Below are positions 56,405 to 64,000 of a stretch of 64,000 bases of DNA, piece after piece. Location: NCBI GenBank assembly GCA_033032175.1, contig CM065304.1, positions 4,712,001-4,776,000 on the forward strand. The letters are read 5' to 3'. The position numbers and the translations under genes were made by a program. Each line of letters begins with the position of its first letter. Position 1 is the first letter of the stretch. The notes under the pieces were generated by a model. The model worked only from the letters and a program-made list of their open reading frames with translations. It was not told the DNA's origin and made no database searches. This stretch comes from Saturnia japonica. Taxonomy: Eukaryota > Arthropoda > Insecta > Lepidoptera > Saturniidae.

Positions 56405-56850
56405 GAATGGGAGGACTCTAAATTGCCGCGAATGAGTTCTGCGAAATATCCAATAGAAAATGTAAACGTTGTAAAGGTGATCTCGTTTTCCACTGGATAG
56501 GCGGACCCCATATCTTTATAGATATCGAATGCCTTGAGTGGCCCAAGTTAGGGCAGAGATTAGGATTTTCATCTCGACCAATGGAATTTGCCATAAGTGA
56601 AATTCCAACTGACCTTGTAATTTGTAATACCGAATATAAATTAGTATCTGCAATAATTTACAGTGGCGGATCAAAGGAATACGGAAGTGCAATAGGTCAT
56701 TATTACTCATTTATACGAAGGATCATAGGAAAATGGGAAATTCATTATGATCTCAATTCTAAAAGGAAACCACTCTTTGCTTCAGCGAAGAAACTACTGC
56801 AGAAACAAAGAATACATATGTTATACTATGTGAAGGGTGTCACAGAATAA
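56405..56850 (+). pseudogene. 3'-terminal copy of the C19-like domain
   Basis: Reads EFCEISNRKCKRCKGDLVFH, LECLEWPKLGQRLGF-like sequence, FAISEIPTDLVICNTEYKL, GHYYSFIRRIIGKW to VKGVTE and stop. It keeps the His box, lacks the Cys box, and has no start, so it is a by-product of the inverted arm. Confidence 0.8.
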
Positions 56851-57329
56851 TTTTAGGTACTTTTCTGAACGAAAAGTAAAACAAAATGATACGACCAACT
56901 ACATATAGTTAAATATTCTAAATATTCTTCGACTGCGGGCATAGTGTTTAAATATATCAAAACTTAGTGAATACTTAAAATTTTGTATGCGGAATTATTA
57001 CATACTTATAAAAATTTAAATAAGACAGAAAACCTTCATGGTTATACTTTACAATCATAATAGGTATGGAGTATATGAATTTATATCATTTGTTACTTTA
57101 ATAAAATATGACACAGAAGCTAGGCTAGAAAAATATAAAAATAAAATTAATAAATAAAAAATAGAAAAGACACTACGTGAAAGAACTGAAGGAAATTACA
57201 AACAAAGACTTATTAATATGAACATCCAACACTTTACATGATCTACTGTACAAATTCTGTAGTTCTGATCCCCAGTACTAAATCAAAATGAGGTATAAGT
57301 GACCTGTATAAATACAGGAATAGTGAGCT

Positions 57330-57976
57330 CTAATGAAACTGAAGTAAATCCAGTGCACAGAATGATAATAAATATTCATAAAAATTCCATACCTCAGTCG
57401 TACATGATGTCATGTTAAAATCACCGTTATCTATAACATTATTGTATCGAACACATACACTTTCTAATAAATACAATAAATGCATATATTCAGAAGCTGA
57501 ACATTTTGGAGGTATATAAATAACACAACACAAAAATAAAAACTTACTTTCTAAATGTACCGTCACACATATTAGTTCAAATAATGAGCTGTTTACATTG
57601 TGTCCAGGAGGTAGCGGAATCTGCTGCAATATATATCTATGTGATGCAATTATTATCACACCACCCTGCTTGCGCCCATCAGCTCGATCACATCTTACAG
57701 CAGTGTATCCCAAAGGAATAAACTCTCCGCCCCGCAAAGACTCTTTGAGTCCGGTCTCCGATAACGCAAATATGTCATAGGTTGACTCTAACAGAGAACA
57801 AAATAAATTGTTAGTTTTCTGACATTCTGGTAATATAATTTTAACGTAATGTTACTGGAATGGCTTTTGGTCGCTTTTCCTTGAGGGACGAAACCAGCTC
57901 CATTCACTAAACCGAGTGTTGATAGGCCTAACTTCCGCATTACAGAGCTTGCTATAGAGTGATTCGGGAACTTCAA
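57330..57976 (-). pseudogene. LINE endonuclease (EEP) domain, right arm
   Basis: Inverted partner of 49750-50396. Same frame change near 57785. Differs at several residues (for example NGDFNMT for IGDFNMT and MHLLYLL for MHLFYLL), so the arms have diverged since they formed. Confidence 0.85.
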
Positions 57977-58106
57977 TAAAGAAAGATGAATAGTCTTCTC
58001 AACGGCATGAATCTTACTTACATCAGCATTTCCACCTTTATGTTATTCATGTACATAATATGTTCATTTTACTTTCTGTTTATTCTAAACTATTTTCCAT
58101 TCACTA

Positions 58107-58592
58107 TCATAATTTTAATTTTTTTCCCCCTTGCGAAATTTCTATAGCATCCGCATCTATAAAACGCTGACGCTCGTACACAATTGGCGCTGCCTTTGGT
58201 TTCGTTCGCTCGATTGTTTTGCGGAAGCGCACGTTCTCCTTATCTTGCACAGTTGTAACAGACACTGTGGATATTACTTCGTTTTCGGTCACGCTAGTAG
58301 GAATTCGCATAGTAGACGCGCATGCTGCGATCTATTTTTGCGGTGAAAATATAGTTGACGTTAATCTGTCTACTTTCATTAGTATTTCTTCGACAACCCT
58401 CTTTCGGTCATTAATCACATCTGGACAATTTTGAAGTAATTGTTGTTGTTCTTGAATTTTGACGCTTTGTGTCTCTATGAGCGCAGACTGAGACGCGATC
58501 TTAGTACTCAGTGCTGCAATCTTCTTATAGATGTCATTAAACGAAACTTCTTGACTATTTTTCGACATTTTCTTAATAAATACTCTTAGCAC
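58107..58592 (-). pseudogene. LINE ORF1-like remnant, right arm
   Basis: 58592-58332: MSKNSQEVSFNDIYKKIAAL, SALIETQSVKIQEQQQLLQ and VVEEILMKVDRLTSTIF form a long coiled coil, as in LINE ORF1 proteins. 58310-58107: MRIPTSVTENEVISTVSV, RKTIERTKPKAAPIVYE. More complete than the left copy. Confidence 0.65.
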
Positions 58593-58875
58593 TTAAACAC
58601 GACGTCCTTCACTTCCTACCGCAAACTAAACTAAAACAATGTATCTTATTTTTTTTATATTTGAATTTGTTATAGAAAAAATTAGTTCATAAACATTGCT
58701 ATTTTCATCTTAAAAATAACAAAGATTATTACGAGGTAATTGATTTAATCGTTGCCAAGATAGAAAAATATAAGAACATTCAAAGTTTTAGGTTTATATA
58801 CAATGTATAGTCTACCTCGCCATTACGTAATAAAAATTATGCAATAATTATGAATATAATAATAATGTAATTGTA

Positions 58876-59370
58876 AAAATAGTTGTTGTAATTGTAACTT
58901 TTTAAAGATGGGTCGCTTATTACCATCCACATGGTGTAGGCCTCTTGGGGATCCCGCCATGTTAAATAATGGGAACGCATCATACGACACAGTACCTCTA
59001 CGGTGAGGCGGAAATCTGTGTAAAAAAAAAAATGTGTTCGAATAATTGTTCAACATTTGATGTGAATTTCTTTTATAAATAATGAAACTATGAACTCTCA
59101 ACAGGATATTCGCAGAGAATTAAGATTTAGCGTTTAAAATGAAGTAAAAAAGTAGAAGGGCTTTGTTAATTAAAGTGGATCATGAACTTTCTTTGTGATT
59201 TTCGAAACTAATTAATTTAAAATTTATAGTGTCTATATATTTTGTAGCTGGTATCTACGTGGTAAAAGAAATATTGCTACCAAATTTCAAATCTAGATTT
59301 AAGAATACCACCGTATTATACGCCCAGCAAAGCGGGCGGGGGGGTAACGACTAGTAATTTTATAAAATTT
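58876..59370 (+). mobile_element. insertion unique to the right arm, Helitron-like 3' end
   Basis: Absent from the left arm, where the flanks are contiguous. It ends with CGCCCAGCAAAGCGGGCG, a 5-bp-stem hairpin, then GGGGGGTAACGACTAGT. A hairpin followed within about 10 bases by CTAG, next to T, is the Helitron 3' signature. No clear 5' TC boundary, so the left limit is approximate. Confidence 0.5.
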
Positions 59371-59519
59371 TACAGTCCAATATTGAAGGTCTCATATAAA
59401 AAATTAACACCTCACGAGACAGTGTTTCATTTAAAGGATATGAACCAAGATCCAACGCCATAGCTGCTACGTCAGGTATCAATCAGTACAATCAACGCAA
59501 TGTAGGTTGAGGGCAGAAA

Positions 59520-59537
59520 CCGCCGCCCTGGCGGCGG
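59520..59537. other. GC hairpin in right inner arm
   Basis: CCGCCGCC, CT, GGCGGCGG, mirror of 48739-48756. Confidence 0.8.
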
Positions 59538-60669
59538 CTACCCGGGTGGTCGGCTTAGTGTTGCGGCGCCCTGGATATTCGGCGTTGAGCGGGCTCGATG
59601 CAGGAACAATAATTCTCACAAGTGAAATTGATTCCATGAAAATAGAATTAAATAATGCATTTAATAAATAGCTCGGAATGAGACTTCCGACTCCTATATT
59701 CGTTTGGTACTTTTAAAATTATTATTGTTGGTAATAACTTTACCAAATAAAATATATAAATATCGATGATTATACTATTTTCGAATATTTCAAAAAATAT
59801 CAGTTTTTACTATTCAAAAGTCTATCGTATATTGATATAATCGTTTGAAATTACAAAAATGTTTTTGAATAGTAGAATTATAGGTAAATAATGAAAACCT
59901 ATGATTAAGAAAACATATTTTTATCTTTGCATATGTCCTTAAACTATCAGACGTAACAAAAATTGGCATGTTGACAGACCATTGTAAAGAAACAATGTAT
60001 TATAATTAAATATGATAAAATTATATGAAATTCTATATTAAAATAAAGTGATCGTATTATAAATGGTCTATGAAAGGAAAAATATATTAACCTAACCGAT
60101 GCCCTGGAAATTTGACAATAAACAAATATATAATATACACGAAAGTAATACAGGAAATACTAGGTAAATAGGACAATTAAGATAAATAGAAGCAGACCAC
60201 ATAGACCTAATAAAACAGTTGGTATATTTATTTTTCTATCGTATTCTGGAAAGTGTCTACAATATTCTTTTTTGTTGTAATGTGACTTTATTTATTGTAC
60301 TACTTTGTTCGAAGTTTTGTTGAACGGAAGTGACCATATCGTGTTCTTCGTTTAGTGTAGCTTGTAGGTCTAAAACGGGGCTGTTAGTAGTTATTATTGA
60401 AATCATCTGTATCTGATGGTAAGCAGTCATCCCCCTCGGTTATAAGTGTATTCTAATATCGATAGTAAATTTAGTACGCACCCAAAATTCTAATTTATTT
60501 ATCTTCATTTATATAACGCTAAGGATTCAACCTGAAAGTGGAAAACACTCCAAAACGGAACAAGGCCGATACATCATCGTTCCGAGTAAGTAATGTTTGG
60601 TTAAACCTTTAAATGCATCAAATTATAATAAATTTACTTATTAAATAATGTTTTAATATAAGTTTCCTA

Positions 60670-63600
60670 AGGCTCCACACGATTGCATGACGATTCCTGT
60701 TTAAAGTTTGTTGAAATTTTGAAAATGGAGAAAATTCAATTTTATGAAAATTTCAGGTGCGATTATTTTCTTTTCTTATGAGATATTCTCGAATGTCCAA
60801 GTTTTGCCTTGGGGTACAAACGATTACACAATGATTCCCGTTTACAGTTTTGTGAAATTTTGAGAATTGACTGAATCCAGCCCTATTTCATAAACACTTT
60901 TAAAGTGCGTTTATTTTCTTATCCTTTGAGATATTTTCGAGATTCAAAGCATTTCCTGCGGGTACAAACGATTGCACGACGATTCCTGTTGAAAGTTTGT
61001 TGAAAATTTGAAAATTGAGAAAATTCAATTTTTCGAAAATTTCAGGTGCGATTATTTTCTTTTCTTATGAGATATTCTCGAATGTCCAAGTTTTGCCTAG
61101 GGGTACAAACGATTGCACAACGATTCCCGTTTACAGTTTTGTGAAAATTTGAGAATTGACTTAATCCAGCCCTATTTCATAAACACTTTTAAAGTGCATT
61201 TATTTTCTTATCCTTTGGGATATTTTCGAGATTCAAAGCATTTCCTGCGGGTACAAACGATTGCACGACGATTCCTGTTGAAAGTTTGTTGAAAATTTGA
61301 AAATTGAGAAAATTCAATTTTACGAAAATTTCAGGTGCGATTATTTTCTTTTCTTATGAGATATTCTCGAATGTCCAAGTTTTGCCTAGGGGTACAAAGG
61401 ATTGCACAACGATTCCCGTTTACAGTTTTGTGAAATTTTGAGAATTGACTGAATCCAGCCCTATTTCATAAACACTTTTAAAGTGCGTTTATTTTCTTAT
61501 CCTTTGAGATATTTTCAACATTCAAAGCATTTCCTGCGGGTACAAACGATTGCACGACGATTCATGTTTAAAGTTTGTGGAAATTTTGAAAATTGAGAAA
61601 ATTCCATTTTACGAAAATTTCAGGTGCGATTATTTTCTTTTCTTATGAGATATTCTCGAATGTCCAAGTTGTGCCTAGGGGTACAAACGATTGCACAACG
61701 ATTCCCGTTTACAGTTTTGTGAAATTTTGAGAATTGACTGAATCCAGCCCTATTTCATAAACACTTTTAAAGTGCGTTTATTTTCTTATCCTTTGAGATA
61801 TTTTCAACATTCAAAGCATTTCCTGCGGGTACAAACGATTGCACGACGATTCCTGTTGAAAGTTTGTTGAAAATTTGAAAATTGAGAAAATTCAATTTTA
61901 CGAAAATTTCAGGTGCGATTATTTTCTTTTCTTATGAGATATTCTCGAATGTCCAAGTTTTGCCTAGGGGTACAAACGATTGCACAACGATTCCCGTTTA
62001 CAGTTTTGTGAAATTTTGAGAATTGACTGAATCCAGCCCTATTTCATAAACACTTTTAAAGTGCGTTTATTTTCTTATCCTTTGAGATATTTTCAACATT
62101 CAAAGCATTTCCTGCGGGTACAAACGATTGCACGACGATTCCTGTTTAAAGTTTGTGGAAATTTTGAAAATTGAGAAAATTCCATTTTACGAAAATTTCA
62201 GGTGCGATTATTTTCTTTTCTTATGAGATATTCTCGAATGTCCAAGTTTTGCCTAGGGGTACAAACGATTGCACAACGATTCCCGTTTACAGTTTTGTGA
62301 AATTTTGAGAATTGACTGAATCCAGCCCTATTTCATAAACACTTTTAAAGTGCGTTTATTTTCTTATCCTTTGAGATATTTTCAACATTCAAAGCATTTC
62401 CTGCGGGTACAAACGATTGCACGACGATTCCTGTTTAAAGTTTGTTGAAATTTTGAAAATTGAAAAAATTCAATTTTACGAAAATTTCAGGAGCGATTAT
62501 TTTCTTTTCTTTTGAGATATTCTCAAATGGCCAAGTTTTTCCTAGGGGTACAAACGATTGCACGGCGATTTCTATTTAAGAAATTGGCGAATTGTTGAAA
62601 ATTGAGAAAATTCTATTCTACTTTTTGAAAATTTCAAATGCGGTTATTTTCTTTTCTATTTAGATATTCTCAAATTTCAAAGTGTTTTCTACGGGTACAA
62701 ACGATTGCACGACGATCTCAGTACACTGTCTTTCTATATATTGTAAATTCAATATCTTATAATTTTGTTTTTTTTTAAAGTCCTGTAACTTTTTTGTGTT
62801 TTAAGATAGGCAAAAATTAAAAGAGGTACAAACGTGTACAAGCTAAGTGGAATCTGAATCCGTTGGTATAATTTTGATAACTGAAAGTGGGGTGCGGGTC
62901 AAATTTTGGAAATGCAATAACTTTTTTCAGTTTGGGTTAAAAACGAAGATGAAAAAGGTTCAAATGGGTACAAACGATTGCACGACGATTCCTGTTTAAA
63001 GTTTGTTGAAATTTTGGAAATTGAGAAAATTCAATTTTATGAAAATTTCAGGTGCGATTATTTTCTTTTCTTATGAGATATTCTCGAATGTCCAAGTTTT
63101 GCCTAGGGGTACAAACGATTGCACAACGATTCCCGTTTACAGTTTTGTGAAATTTTGAGAATTGACTTAATCCAGCCCTATTTCATAAACACTTTTAAAG
63201 TGCATTTATTTTCTTATCCTTTGAGATATTTTCGAGATTCAAAGCATTTCCTGCGGGTACAAACGATTGCACGACGATTCCTGTTTAAAGTTTGTGGAAA
63301 TTTTGAAAATTGAGAAAATTCCATTTTACGAAAATTTCAGGTGCGATTATTTTCTTTTCTTATGAGATATTCTCGAATGTCCAAGTTTTGCCTAGGGGTA
63401 CAAACGATTGCACAATGATTCCCGTTTACAGTTTTGTGAAATTTTGAGAATTGACTGAATCCAGCCCTATTTCATAAACACTTTTAAAGTGCGTTTATTT
63501 TCTTATCATTTGAGATATTTTCGAGATTCAAAGCATTTCCTGCGGGTACAAACGATTGCACGACGATTCCTATTTAAAGTTTGTTGAAATTTTATAAAAT

Positions 63601-64000
63601 TGAGAAAATTCAATTTTACGAAAATTTCAGGTGCGATTATTTTCTTTTCTTATTAGATATTCTCGAATGTCCAAGTTTTGCCTAGGGGTACAAACGATTG
63701 CACAATGATTCCCGTTTACAGTTTTGTGAAATTTTGAGAATTGACTGAATTCAGCCCTATTTCATAAACACTTTTAAAGTGCGTTTATTTTCTTATCCTT
63801 TGAGATATTTTCGAGATTCAAAGTATTTCCTGCGGGTACAAACGATTGCACGACGATTCCTGTTTAAAGTTTGTTAAAATTTAGAAAATTGAGAAAATTC
63901 AATTTTACGAAAATTTCAGGTGCGATTATTTTCTTTTCTTTTGAGATATTCTCAAATGTCCATGTAATTCCTAGAGGTACAAACGATTGCACGACGATTT
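60670..64000 (-). repeat. right outer arm: higher-order satellite, cut by window end
   Basis: Same satellite as 41545-47605 in reverse (GGGTACAAACGATTGCAC box). One long unit at about 62700-62980. The dimer alternation is preserved. Continues past 64000, so the element's right border and any target-site duplication are not seen. Confidence 0.95.

Larger units (their letters stand above)
56404..60670 (-). mobile_element. right inner arm of the foldback-like element
   Basis: Reverse complement of 47605-51320 with scattered substitutions, a larger ORF1-like part and about 490 bp of extra DNA at 58876-59370. Inner border at AATGGGAGGACTC, outer border at GGCTCCACACGATTGC. Confidence 0.9.

Noticed and set aside
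47605..60670. Inverted arms as a hairpin read or assembly artefact
   Set aside because: The arms differ by many substitutions, a deletion in the left and a 490-bp insertion in the right, which an artefact would not show.

Overview
The window looks like a piece of an insect chromosome, most probably from a moth or butterfly. It is AT-rich, its real genes are split by introns with GT/AG borders, and its dispersed repeats are of kinds I know from Lepidoptera: elements with an ACTAGCTGTGCCCGCGGC terminus and tRNA-derived SINEs with a 'TGTAATAGGGGGC' body. There is no bacterial, viral or organellar gene organisation. A 100-base N gap sits at 1014-1113.

1-14 kb is repeat-dense intergenic or intronic DNA: a broken Tc1-type (DD34E) transposase running off the left edge, two reverse-transcriptase remnants, a two-copy unclassified GC-rich repeat, and many RTE-like fragments.

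14.2-40.2 kb, plus strand, holds the middle of one host gene: a laminin alpha chain of the LanA (alpha-3/5) type. At least 15 exon-sized blocks give EGF-like repeats, the globular LF/L4 domain, more EGF repeats, the L4a domain and a further EGF block. Many of these exons need one-base frame corrections, and two contain an in-frame stop where a glutamine codon would fit. So either the gene is decaying or the assembly is poorly polished. Three rearrangements affect it: a 1.22 kb direct duplication carrying an EGF exon, a 12-copy tandem array of an L4a exon plus the start of its intron, and an out-of-place laminin N-terminal-domain exon. A 5'-truncated LINE (37.5-39.8 kb) sits in a late intron.

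40.6-64 kb is a nest of mobile DNA. A copia-type LTR element begins at 40.6 kb and its gag is interrupted at about 41.55 kb by a very large foldback-like structure. Its outer arms are higher-order satellite repeats in opposite orientation (41.55-47.6 kb and 60.67 kb to the window end). Its inner arms are inverted copies (47.6-51.3 and 56.4-60.67 kb) that carry part of a LINE (an ORF1-like coiled coil and an EEP endonuclease). The centre encodes, on the minus strand, a frameshifted transposase-like protein followed by a ubiquitin-protease-like (C19-like) domain. The layout resembles Foldback/NOF and Phantom-type MULE transposons. The right end lies outside the window.

The main candidates for something new are the foldback element, with its satellite arms and transposase plus protease-like protein, and the laminin exon array.
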